Of a stretch of DNA of 14,921 nucleotides, positions 5,992 to 12,381 are shown in pieces. This DNA comes from Betaproteobacteria bacterium (GTDB lineage: Bacteria > Pseudomonadota > Gammaproteobacteria > Burkholderiales > Thiobacillaceae). Where the stretch lies: positions 1 to 14,921 of the forward strand of contig JAIFLB010000091.1 of the NCBI GenBank assembly GCA_020049245.1. The letters run 5' to 3'. The notes under the pieces were generated by a model that saw only the letters and a list, made by a program, of their open reading frames with translations, was not told the origin of the DNA and ran no database searches. Positions within the stretch are counted from its first letter, which is position 1, and each line of letters begins with the position of its first letter. A program made the position numbers and the translations under genes.

Positions 5992-7773
5992 ATGTGTGGC
6001 ATCGCGGGTGAATTCCGTTTCGACAACAAAGTGGCCGACCAGGCAAGCCTGCAGCGGATGGTCGACAAACTGGCTCGCCGCGGCCCGGATGGCGAAGGTC
6101 TTTATTTCGATGGACGTATCGCCCTGGGACATCGCCGCCTGGCAATCATCGACCTGACAGATCGCTCTCGCCAACCCATGCTGGATGACGTCGCTGGCCT
6201 AGCGCTGGTGTTCAACGGCACCATCTACAACTATCCGCAGCTTCGCGCCGAGCTGATCGCCAAGGGCCACAAATTCCATTCCGATGGCGATACCGAAGTC
6301 ATCCTGCGCGCCTATGTCGAATGGGGTGACGATTGCCCTGCCCATCTTCACGGCGCCTTCGCCTTCGCCATCTGGGATCGTCAGGTCGGTGAGGTTTTCC
6401 TGGCGCGCGACCGCCTTGGCATCAAGCCGCTTTATTACAGTCAGGATGAAAACTGCATCCGCTTCGCATCCACACCGCAAGCGCTTCTGGCCGCAGGTGG
6501 CATCGATACCTCGATCGATCCGACCGCCCTGCATCATCACCTCACACTGCATGCCGTGGTCCCCGCCCCGCGCACTTTGCTGAATGGCATCCGCAAACTG
6601 GAGCCGGCCAGCCTGATGCGCATCGACACCAATGGTCGGCTGAAAAGTCGCGTTTACTGGCGTCTCACCGCAACCCGGCCGGAACGCGTGATGAAGCCGG
6701 CGGAATGGCAGGAAGCGATACACAACGCGCTGCGCCACGCCGTGCGCAAACGCATGTTGATTGCCGACGTCAAGGTTGGCGTGCTGCTCTCGGGTGGCCT
6801 CGACTCCAGTTTGCTGGTCGCGCTGCTGGCTGAACAAGGCGTCGAGGATTTGATGACCTTTTCTGTCGGCTTCGAAGACCAGCCGGAGGAAAGCGGCAAC
6901 GAGTTCGAGTATTCCGACGCGGTTGCCCAGCACTTTTCGACACGTCATCACCAGTTCCACATTCCCAACAACCAGGTGCTGGCGCGCTTGCCGGAAGCAG
7001 TCGCGCAGATGTCGGAACCGATGGTCAGCCAGGACGCGGTCGCGTTTTACCTGCTTTCCGAACAGGTCTCGAAAAGCGTCAAGGTGGTGCAAAGCGGGCA
7101 AGGCGCCGATGAAGTTTTTGGCGGCTATTACTGGTACCCGAAGATGCACGCGGAAAAACACGGCACACCACTGGAGCGTTTCAGCCAGCATTATTTCGAC
7201 CGCGACCATGCCGAGTATCTGGATACCGTGAACCCGGCGCTGCACGGGCTGGATCACACCGCATATACCGTTTCGGCGCGGCTGACCGAACCGGATGCGG
7301 ACAGTTTCATCGATCAGGTGTTGCGCATGGACACCACCATGCTGATTACCGATGACCCGGTAAAACGCGTCGACAACATGACCATGGCCTGGGGACTGGA
7401 AGCGCGCGTGCCCTTCCTGGATCACGAGTTGGTTGAACTTGCGGCGCGTATGCCGCCGGAACTCAAGCTGGCCTCCGGCGGCAAACATATCCTGAAAACC
7501 ATCTCGCGCGGCCTGTTGCCGGATGCGGTGATTGACCGGAAAAAGGGCTATTTCCCGATGCCGGCGCTGAAGTACGTGCGTGGCGAGTTTTACGACTTCA
7601 TGGCCGACATCCTCAATTCACAAGCCTGCCGCAACCGCAACCTGTTCCAGCGGCCGTATGTTGAAAAGCTCCTGGCCGAACCGGAACAGCACCACACGCG
7701 CATCCAGGGCAGCAAGTTGTGGCACCTGGCATTGCTGGAGTTCTGGCTGCAAATGCACGTCGATCAGGCCTGA
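5992..7773 (+). CDS. Asparagine synthase family amidotransferase, probably the N-acetylglutaminylglutamine amide (NAGGN) type
   Basis: The 593-residue enzyme begins MCGIAGEF, with Cys2 as the glutaminase nucleophile. It has class II amidotransferase motifs (LARRGPDGEG, GHRRLAIIDL, VFNGTIYNY, DGDTEVIL, FAFAIWDR, ARDRLGIKPLYY). The synthetase half has the PP-loop SGGLDSS at 267-273. It would use glutamine and ATP to amidate a carboxylate. Features such as HAVVPAPRTLLNGIRKL, the SGQGADEVFGGYYWYP segment and the end LWHLALLEFWLQ fit the TIGR03104-like branch (AsnO) that finishes the osmoprotectant NAGGN better than AsnB. The usual partner (Ngg synthetase) and the M42-type peptidase are not adjacent, so the substrate stays uncertain. 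GGAGG lies six bases before the ATG. Confidence 0.88.
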   Translation: MCGIAGEFRFDNKVADQASLQRMVDKLARRGPDGEGLYFDGRIALGHRRLAIIDLTDRSRQPMLDDVAGLALVFNGTIYNYPQLRAELIAKGHKFHSDGDTEVILRAYVEWGDDCPAHLHGAFAFAIWDRQVGEVFLARDRLGIKPLYYSQDENCIRFASTPQALLAAGGIDTSIDPTALHHHLTLHAVVPAPRTLLNGIRKLEPASLMRIDTNGRLKSRVYWRLTATRPERVMKPAEWQEAIHNALRHAVRKRMLIADVKVGVLLSGGLDSSLLVALLAEQGVEDLMTFSVGFEDQPEESGNEFEYSDAVAQHFSTRHHQFHIPNNQVLARLPEAVAQMSEPMVSQDAVAFYLLSEQVSKSVKVVQSGQGADEVFGGYYWYPKMHAEKHGTPLERFSQHYFDRDHAEYLDTVNPALHGLDHTAYTVSARLTEPDADSFIDQVLRMDTTMLITDDPVKRVDNMTMAWGLEARVPFLDHELVELAARMPPELKLASGGKHILKTISRGLLPDAVIDRKKGYFPMPALKYVRGEFYDFMADILNSQACRNRNLFQRPYVEKLLAEPEQHHTRIQGSKLWHLALLEFWLQMHVDQA

Positions 7774-7781
7774 ACCACCGC

Positions 7782-9077
7782 ATGCTCAGCCTGGCGCAGC
7801 AAACACAACTCCAACGCCTGCGCTGGACGGCATTCATTGTCGTTGGCCTGGCCTTCGTACTGTCCTTCTTCCACCGCTTCGCGCCGGCCGCCATCGCCAG
7901 CGACCTGCAAGCCGCGTTCCAGATTCACTCCGCCGCGCTGGGCGGCCTCGCTGCGACCTACTTCTACGTTTACACGCTGATGCAGATTCCCACCGGCATC
8001 CTGGCCGACACGCTGGGGCCGCGTCGCATCGTCGCCGCCGGCGGCATCATGGCCGGCGTGGGTTCCTTGCTGTTTGGCCTGGCCGACAGCTTCAGCCTGG
8101 CCACGATCGGTCGCCTGCTGGTCGGCCTGGGCGTTTCCGTCACCTTCATCGCGCTGCTGAAACTCAACGCCGCCTGGTTCAACGAACGTCATTTCGGCAC
8201 GCTCACCGGCCTCACCATCCTGCTTGGCAATCTCGGCGCCGTGCTGGCGGCATCGCCCCTGGCCTGGGCGCTGGGCTATGTCAGCTGGCGCGATGTGTTT
8301 GTCGTCGTGGGCCTGTTTTCCTTGCTCCTGGCCGGCCTGGCCGGGTGGCTGGTGCGTGACAACCCGGTCCATGTCGGGCTGCCCAGCCTGCGTGAAATGG
8401 ACGGCAAGTCTGCGCATCCGGCGCACGACGGGCATTGGTATGACGGCCTGTTGCAGGTTGCCGGCAATCGCGCTACCTGGCCGGGTTTCTTTGTCAACAT
8501 CGGCATTTCCGGCACCTTGTTCGCTTTTGCCGGACTCTGGGCAGTGCCTTTCCTGACCCAGGGCCACGGCTGGGACCGCACCGAAGCGACCGCGCATACC
8601 TCGATTCTGCTGGCGGCATTCGCCGTTGGCGCCTTTTTCATCGGCACGCTTTCGGATCGATTGGGCCGCCGCAAACCCGTCGTCATCGTGACTTGCGGGC
8701 TCTATCTGGTCAGCTGGTTGCCATTGCTGCTCGGCTGGGAGTTGCGTCCTGGCTGGAGCCATGCCCTGTTCTTCAGCATGGGCCTCGGCGCCGCCGGCTT
8801 CACGCTGACCTGGGCCTGCGCCAAGGAAGTGAATCGGCATGCGCTGTCCGGTATGGCAACCAGCCTGGTCAACACTGGCGCCTTCCTCGGCGCGGCGATC
8901 CTGCAACCGCTGGTCGGCTGGGCGATCGACCGTGCGGCAGGCGGCGCCGGCCTGACACTGGCATTGCCACACTATCAGGTCGGCATCAGCGTGTTGTTCG
9001 GCTTTGCCCTGTTCGGCTGGCTGGCCAGTTTTGCCTTGCGCGAGACGAACTGTCGTTACGTCACGGATACCGCTTAA
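7782..9077 (+). CDS. Major facilitator superfamily (MFS) transporter
   Basis: From the ATG at 7782 the protein has 431 residues and about 12 membrane segments in two halves. Motif A appears in both: GILADTLGPRR from residue 72 and GTLSDRLGRRKP from residue 288. The first helix starts with FVLSFFHRFAPAAIASDLQ, resembling the sugar-phosphate/organic-anion permease group (COG2271-like). The substrate cannot be read from sequence. The ATG lies eight bases after the amidotransferase stop, so the two genes are likely co-transcribed. The frame is open upstream of this ATG inside the amidotransferase gene, but no start there gives a sensible N-terminus. Its TAA overlaps the stop of the convergent CinA-like gene within the palindrome TTAA. 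Confidence 0.88.
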   Translation: MLSLAQQTQLQRLRWTAFIVVGLAFVLSFFHRFAPAAIASDLQAAFQIHSAALGGLAATYFYVYTLMQIPTGILADTLGPRRIVAAGGIMAGVGSLLFGLADSFSLATIGRLLVGLGVSVTFIALLKLNAAWFNERHFGTLTGLTILLGNLGAVLAASPLAWALGYVSWRDVFVVVGLFSLLLAGLAGWLVRDNPVHVGLPSLREMDGKSAHPAHDGHWYDGLLQVAGNRATWPGFFVNIGISGTLFAFAGLWAVPFLTQGHGWDRTEATAHTSILLAAFAVGAFFIGTLSDRLGRRKPVVIVTCGLYLVSWLPLLLGWELRPGWSHALFFSMGLGAAGFTLTWACAKEVNRHALSGMATSLVNTGAFLGAAILQPLVGWAIDRAAGGAGLTLALPHYQVGISVLFGFALFGWLASFALRETNCRYVTDTA

Positions 9078-9829
9078 GCAGAAATCTCGCCGCCCAGTTC
9101 CAGCACGCCAGCCTGCAGACGAGCGAACGCGGCATCCAGCAGTTCGGCCTGGCCTTTGACGCCGAGATCGATTTCATAACGAAACCGCTGCTCCGGATCA
9201 ATGCGCGGCAGGCTGAAGACGTGAATCCCCGGATATTCCGCTTCCACCACTTCCATCAGCGGCGTCAGCGTGCCTTCATTCAGGCCGCGCACGATCATGC
9301 CGCGCTCGGTTTCGGCGCCCACGCCGAACAAAGCCCGGTAATGCGTATCCAGCACCCATTCGATCATCGGCCAGGCCATGACCGGAAAGCCAGGCACAAA
9401 ATGATGCTGTTGCAGGCTGAAGCCGGGAATCCGGTTGTACGGGTTGGGAATCAGCTCAGCGCCTTTCGGCAGTTCGCCCATGCGCAAACGCTCAGGCGTC
9501 AACGGCTGATTGATCTCGACCATGTGCTGCGCAATCAGATCGCGCGCGCCGGGATGCAATTCCAGCGGCACCTCCAGCGCGGCGGCGGCGGATTGGCGGG
9601 TATGGTCATCCGGCGTCGCACCGATACCGCCGCAACTGAACACGATGTCGTCGCTGGCAAAAGAATGGCGCAACGCCGAGATCAGTCGCGGGCGATCGTC
9701 ACCCAGATACTGCACCCAGGATAGTTTCAAACCCCGCGCGGCAAGCAGTTCGCGCACCTTGGCAAAATGCTTGTCCTGACGTTTGCCGGAGAGAATTTCG
9801 TCGCCGATGACGATGAGTCCGAAAGCCAT
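9074..9829 (-). CDS. Short CinA-like molybdopterin-binding (MoaB/MogA fold) protein
   Basis: The 251-residue protein opens with AFGLIVIGDEILSGKRQDKH, the CinA/MoaB nucleotide-binding start. It continues with WVQYLGDDRPRLISAL and FSCGGIGATPDDHTRQ, the GG-(I/L)-G-x-T-x-D loop, then IPGFSLQQHHFVPGFPVM. This is the N-terminal competence/damage-inducible domain alone. The C-terminal nicotinamide-nucleotide amidase found in full-length CinA is absent, as in other short proteobacterial versions, which may act as ADP-ribose or CoA-type pyrophosphatases. The ATG at 9829 has GGAG six bases upstream; a TTG start at 9841 would use that site as codons. It converges on the MFS gene with a four-base overlap. 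Confidence 0.88.
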   Translation of the reverse strand: MAFGLIVIGDEILSGKRQDKHFAKVRELLAARGLKLSWVQYLGDDRPRLISALRHSFASDDIVFSCGGIGATPDDHTRQSAAAALEVPLELHPGARDLIAQHMVEINQPLTPERLRMGELPKGAELIPNPYNRIPGFSLQQHHFVPGFPVMAWPMIEWVLDTHYRALFGVGAETERGMIVRGLNEGTLTPLMEVVEAEYPGIHVFSLPRIDPEQRFRYEIDLGVKGQAELLDAAFARLQAGVLELGGEISA

Positions 9830-9887
9830 GTCTTTCTCCAATATTCAAGCCGTTATCATCGCGCTATTTGATTTCAAGGAGCAGCCC

Positions 9888-10247
9888 ATGAGTGCTGAAC
9901 TGGTGTGCTGGAAGTGCGGCGCCAGCCTGAAAGCGTTGCCATTGCCGTTGGGCCGCCGCGCCGAATGCCTGGCCTGCGGCGCGGAACTGCACGTCTGCCG
10001 ACTATGCCGCCATTACGACACCGGTAAAGCGAAACAATGTCGTGAACTGGCGGCGGATGAGGTGAAAAACAAGACTAAAGCCAACTTCTGCGACTGGTTT
10101 CAGCCCAGAAGCAACGCCTACGCATCAACTGCATCAACCGGCTCGGCTTCATCGAATCCGCTCGACAGCTTGTTTGGGGGTGGTGCAACAGCCAAACCAC
10201 AAGCGGATTCCCGCAGCGAGTTGGACAAACTGTTCGGTAATGACTGA
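9888..10247 (+). CDS. Small eight-cysteine zinc-ribbon protein with a disordered LDxLFG tail
   Basis: The 119-residue protein has AAGGAG at 9876-9881, six bases before its ATG. Its N-terminal 70 residues hold eight cysteines: the pairs Cys7/Cys10, Cys27/Cys30 and Cys37/Cys40, then Cys51 and Cys68, in a CxxC-rich layout that could hold two zinc ions (WKCGASL, CLACGAELHVCRLCRHY, NFCDWF). The rest is low-complexity (Ser/Ala/Gly-rich) and carries two copies of a short motif: LDSLFGGG near residue 96 and LDKLFGND at the C-terminus. Similar conserved hypothetical proteins occur in betaproteobacteria, but I know no assigned function. It is divergent from the CinA-like gene with 58 bases between the starts. 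A role in protein or nucleic-acid binding is a guess. Confidence 0.85.
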   Translation: MSAELVCWKCGASLKALPLPLGRRAECLACGAELHVCRLCRHYDTGKAKQCRELAADEVKNKTKANFCDWFQPRSNAYASTASTGSASSNPLDSLFGGGATAKPQADSRSELDKLFGND

Positions 10248-10268
10248 GAACTCAAGACTGAGCCGAAC
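10232..10268. terminator. Possible bidirectional terminator between convergent genes
   Basis: GTTCGG (10232-10237) and CCGAAC (10263-10268) pair around a 25-base centre that contains TGAGAACTCA, itself an inverted repeat. GACTGAG occurs twice inside (10242-10248 and 10256-10262). On the plus strand the stem is followed by CCGGTTTT. It straddles the end of the zinc-ribbon gene and the gap to the diheme cytochrome gene, where a shared terminator would be expected. The long centre makes it weak. Confidence 0.3.
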
Positions 10269-10274
10269 CCGGTT

Positions 10275-10805
10275 TTACTGCTGCGGTATCCGAATTTCGC
10301 GTTCGCCGTAGCGACCTTCATTGGCGCGCGAGTGGCAGGCAATGCAGTTGGCCAGCGTGCCGATTTTCTTGCGCTTCCAGATGCTCGGCCGCACCTCGTC
10401 GTGCATGTATTTGAAATAGCCGGTTTCGGTAATGCGCTGCGGCGCTGTGTTCGTCGGAATCGCGCCATGGATGCGGCGCATCCTCATTGTGGCCTGGGCG
10501 CTGTCGGCTGCCAGACTTTCCAGCGCTTTCAGAATTTCCAGCTGTTGCGGGTCGGCCAGGCTGGCGTCCTCGCCAAAATGATTCTCCAATTCGCCCATCA
10601 TCTTGCGCCATGAACGCGCCGGCAACAGCCCGGGCGCATAGGCGGTATGGCAACTGCCGCATTCGTTGACATAGGTCTTGCCGGTCGGCATCGGGAAGAT
10701 GGCCTCATCATTCGCCGGCGCCTGGGCGATCAGCAACGTCGTACCGCCCACCGCAAGGATCAAGGTGAGCAGATTTTTCCAGGTGATGCCAGATGCGGTA
10801 TTCAT
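10275..10805 (-). CDS. Diheme cytochrome c (DHC family)
   Basis: The 176-residue protein has an N-terminal signal or anchor (NLLTLILAVGGTTLLIAQAPA) and two c-type heme sites: CGSCH (residues 49-53) and CIACH (154-158). Between them lie helical parts such as ARSWRKMMGELENHFGEDASL and MHDEVRPSIWKRKKIG, typical of the Dihaem cytochrome c family. In Rhodobacter sphaeroides and Shewanella, DHC is encoded beside SHP and a b-type cytochrome, and passes electrons from the membrane cytochrome to SHP. Here it is the last gene of the operon. Its ATG lies seven bases after the SHP stop, and the GAGGA ribosome-binding site overlaps that stop. It should be periplasmic or tethered on the periplasmic side. 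Confidence 0.9.
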   Translation of the reverse strand: MNTASGITWKNLLTLILAVGGTTLLIAQAPANDEAIFPMPTGKTYVNECGSCHTAYAPGLLPARSWRKMMGELENHFGEDASLADPQQLEILKALESLAADSAQATMRMRRIHGAIPTNTAPQRITETGYFKYMHDEVRPSIWKRKKIGTLANCIACHSRANEGRYGEREIRIPQQ

Positions 10806-10812
10806 GTGGTCC

Positions 10813-11208
10813 TCACTTGATCGAAATCATGTAAGCGGTGAAATCGGCTTTTTCCTGAGCGCTGCAAGCCCGCCCAAGCACGTCGTTGCAGTTGCGCTTG
10901 AACCACTTTTCCACCTTCGCCGGATCGGTAAAGCGATCCTTCTGGGCAACCGGTGCCAGCGGATCGATCACCTTGTTGGTCTTCACATGCGAACCCACCG
11001 CTTTCGCATTGTCGGTATGGCAGGCGGTACAGGAATCCGCATTCTTGCCGCCGCTGAACTTGCTTCTGAACAACTTCTCGCCGCGCGCAGCATTCGCAGG
11101 ACCGGCTTGCGCAACCAGGTTGTCAAGAATCTGTTGCGGTGTTTCAGCCTGCGCCGTTCCCCCGATCATCCCTACGGCCAACATCAACAACAGCACACGT
11201 TTGATCAT
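10813..11208 (-). CDS. shp: SHP-type monoheme cytochrome c (DUF1924)
   Basis: The 131-residue protein has a signal peptide (KRVLLLMLAVGMIGGTAQA, cut before ETPQ) and one heme site, CTACH, at 60-64. The C-terminal part DRFTDPAKVEKWFKRNCNDVLGR is diagnostic of the DUF1924/sphaeroides heme protein family. SHP is a high-spin periplasmic heme protein whose sixth ligand, an asparagine, leaves on reduction so that O2 or NO can bind. Cys107 and Cys115 probably form the disulfide loop, which would make Asn108 the candidate distal ligand; that assignment is mine by position. The start overlaps the cytochrome b stop by four bases (ATGA), with AAGGA upstream. It likely receives electrons from the diheme cytochrome next to it. 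Confidence 0.9.
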   Translation of the reverse strand: MIKRVLLLMLAVGMIGGTAQAETPQQILDNLVAQAGPANAARGEKLFRSKFSGGKNADSCTACHTDNAKAVGSHVKTNKVIDPLAPVAQKDRFTDPAKVEKWFKRNCNDVLGRACSAQEKADFTAYMISIK

Positions 11209-11819
11209 TCTTTTTCCTTTCGATACTGATAACCGCTGACCATCGCCTGCGCCAGCGGCACGCCGTGATTAACCTCATGCAGGATCAACGCGGCAATGTG
11301 CAATATGACAAATCCGAGCACGAATTCTTCCAGCACATCATGTGGCGTCTTGAACCAGTCCTTCATCACCACATCGTGACCCAGCCAGGTCACCAGCGGC
11401 CCACTGCCTTGCTCGATCGCGGCCAGCGCCAGGCCGGTCAACGCCATCACCAGGACAATCAGGTAAAACAAAATATAGGCAGCGGAAGCCAGGGGATGGT
11501 GACCAAAGCCCTCCGGCTCGGTGAACCACTGTCGCGAACGCAACGCTTGCCACCATTCGCGGCCATGGCACATGGCGCCAAGTCGGGCATGCGGCGGGCC
11601 GTTCAGCCCCCAGGTCAAGCGCGCGACCAGACCGATGATCAGGGCATAACCGGCCCAGACGTGAAAACGCCAGAGTGCCGAAGCCTCTGGCGTCAATTCA
11701 ATCCAGTCCGCAACCTGGGCGCTGATCAACAGCAAAAAGATCGCGAAACCGTTCCAGGCATGAATGCTGCGCAAGATCGGGTCATAGACCTTTTCCCGGC
11801 TCAGCAGCATCCGGGCCAT
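11205..11819 (-). CDS. Cytochrome b561-type membrane cytochrome b
   Basis: The 204-residue protein has four hydrophobic helices, at about 17-38, 50-70, 112-134 and 162-182, as in short di-heme b-type cytochromes. Candidate heme-ligand histidines are His20 (RSIHAW), His53 (WRFHVWAGY), His160 (TPHDVLEE) and His174 (VILHIAAL). It should take electrons from the quinone pool and pass them to the c-type cytochromes of the same operon. It starts nine bases after the class I cytochrome c stop with only a weak ribosome-binding site, suggesting coupling, and overlaps SHP by four bases. This gene order with SHP and DHC matches the known SHP clusters. Confidence 0.9.
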   Translation of the reverse strand: MARMLLSREKVYDPILRSIHAWNGFAIFLLLISAQVADWIELTPEASALWRFHVWAGYALIIGLVARLTWGLNGPPHARLGAMCHGREWWQALRSRQWFTEPEGFGHHPLASAAYILFYLIVLVMALTGLALAAIEQGSGPLVTWLGHDVVMKDWFKTPHDVLEEFVLGFVILHIAALILHEVNHGVPLAQAMVSGYQYRKEKE

Positions 11820-11828
11820 GACGGTCAG

Positions 11829-12203
11829 TTACTTGGCGGCAGGCGCGTCGTCATCGCCCTTGATGGTGATCAGGGAAGAAGTGAAAGCCGGCTTGCCAAG
11901 CGACTGGTAGTAAGCGGAGATGTCTTCGATTTCCTTCTCGTCGAAGAAGGCCGTCGACATGTTCATCATCGGGTGCAGGATCTTGCCGGTCTTGTACTTC
12001 ATCGTCTTCACCGTCAGCTTGTCGGCATTACGGCCAGCCAGTTGCAGGGTGTAGAAAATGCCGGGGTAGGTATCGCTGCCGTGGCAAGCGATGCAAGCGG
12101 TGGCTTTCTGCTTGCCAACAACCGGATCACCCGCCAGAACCGGGGTGGAAACGACAAAAGTGGACAACGCGGCAGCGGTCAAAGCGAGGTTCAGAACTTT
12201 CAA
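11829..12203 (-). CDS. Periplasmic class I monoheme cytochrome c, TTG start
   Basis: The 124-residue protein starts at a TTG codon, supported by AGGAG six bases upstream and by a signal peptide that begins right there (KVLNLALTAAALSTFVVSTPVLA, cut before GDPV). No in-frame ATG offers an alternative. One heme site, CIACH, is at residues 37-41, and methionines in HPMMNMS (79-82) can supply the sixth ligand. The end ISAYYQSLGKP is the usual C-terminal helix of cytochrome c4/c5-like proteins, and the tail is acidic (KGDDDAPAAK). It heads the SHP operon, so it is probably a soluble electron carrier to or from the cytochrome b. Such a class I cytochrome is not part of the minimal SHP/DHC/b set. Confidence 0.88.
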   Translation of the reverse strand: MKVLNLALTAAALSTFVVSTPVLAGDPVVGKQKATACIACHGSDTYPGIFYTLQLAGRNADKLTVKTMKYKTGKILHPMMNMSTAFFDEKEIEDISAYYQSLGKPAFTSSLITIKGDDDAPAAK

Positions 12204-12209
12204 GGGATT

Positions 12210-12214
12210 CTCCT
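12210..12214 (-). promoter_or_regulatory. Ribosome-binding site that fixes the TTG start of the cytochrome c gene
   Basis: On the minus strand, AGGAG lies six bases before the TTG at 12203. Together with the signal peptide that begins at that codon, it makes TTG the best start. Confidence 0.7.
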
Positions 12215-12262
12215 AAGGTGATTAAATGTACAGGACAAAGCATGGATAAACATATGGTTTTG

Positions 12263-12291
12263 ATAATGTTCTAATTTTCTTATATTGTCAA
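12263..12291 (-). promoter_or_regulatory. Sigma-70-like promoter of the cytochrome operon
   Basis: On the minus strand a perfect TTGACA (12286-12291) is followed after 17 bases by CATTAT (12263-12268), a four-of-six match to the -10 consensus. The surroundings are very AT-rich compared with the rest of the window. Transcription would begin near 12256 and give a leader of about 50 bases before the TTG start. The -35 box lies inside the 26-bp inverted repeat described separately, so a bound regulator would control access to it. Confidence 0.5.
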
Positions 12292-12305
12292 TATTGCCAA
12301 TATAA
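12280..12305. repeat. 26-bp near-perfect inverted repeat overlapping the -35 box, operator candidate
   Basis: The element reads TTATATTG, T, CAATATTG, C, CAATATAA. It is its own reverse complement except for one symmetric pair (T at 12288 and C at 12297). The core is the palindrome CAATATTG. It covers the TTGACA box of the cytochrome operon promoter. The spacing does not fit an FNR box (TTGAT, four bases, ATCAA). The regulator is unknown. Confidence 0.6.
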
Positions 12306-12355
12306 TCTGGTAGATACGTTTATTTTGCGTTGCTGATTTCCCACAGAATATAGTG

Positions 12356-12380
12356 GACAAACGGTGATGTACCGTTTGTC
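12356..12380 (-). terminator. Perfect 10-bp hairpin after the semialdehyde dehydrogenase gene
   Basis: GACAAACGGT (12356-12365) and ACCGTTTGTC (12371-12380) are exact complements around a five-base loop. The hairpin starts two bases past the TGA of the dehydrogenase gene on the minus strand, where a terminator is expected before the cytochrome promoter. The minus strand continues with CACTATATTCTG, which lacks a clean T-run, so termination may be weak, or the hairpin may protect the 3' end. Confidence 0.5.
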
Positions 12381-12381
12381 A

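Noticed and set aside
6199..7488. 429-residue minus-strand reading frame inside the amidotransferase gene
   Set aside because: The plus strand encodes a full, motif-complete enzyme; the antisense frame shows no family motifs or ribosome-binding site.
7764..8972. 402-residue minus-strand reading frame opposite the MFS gene
   Set aside because: Gln/Gly/Arg-rich shadow of a membrane protein gene with both motif A copies intact.
9830..9841. TTG start for the CinA-like gene
   Set aside because: It would consume the GGAG ribosome-binding site that serves the ATG at 9829.
12285..12300. FNR/Anr box
   Set aside because: The half sites TTGTC and GCCAA are six bases apart and differ from TTGAT, four bases, ATCAA.
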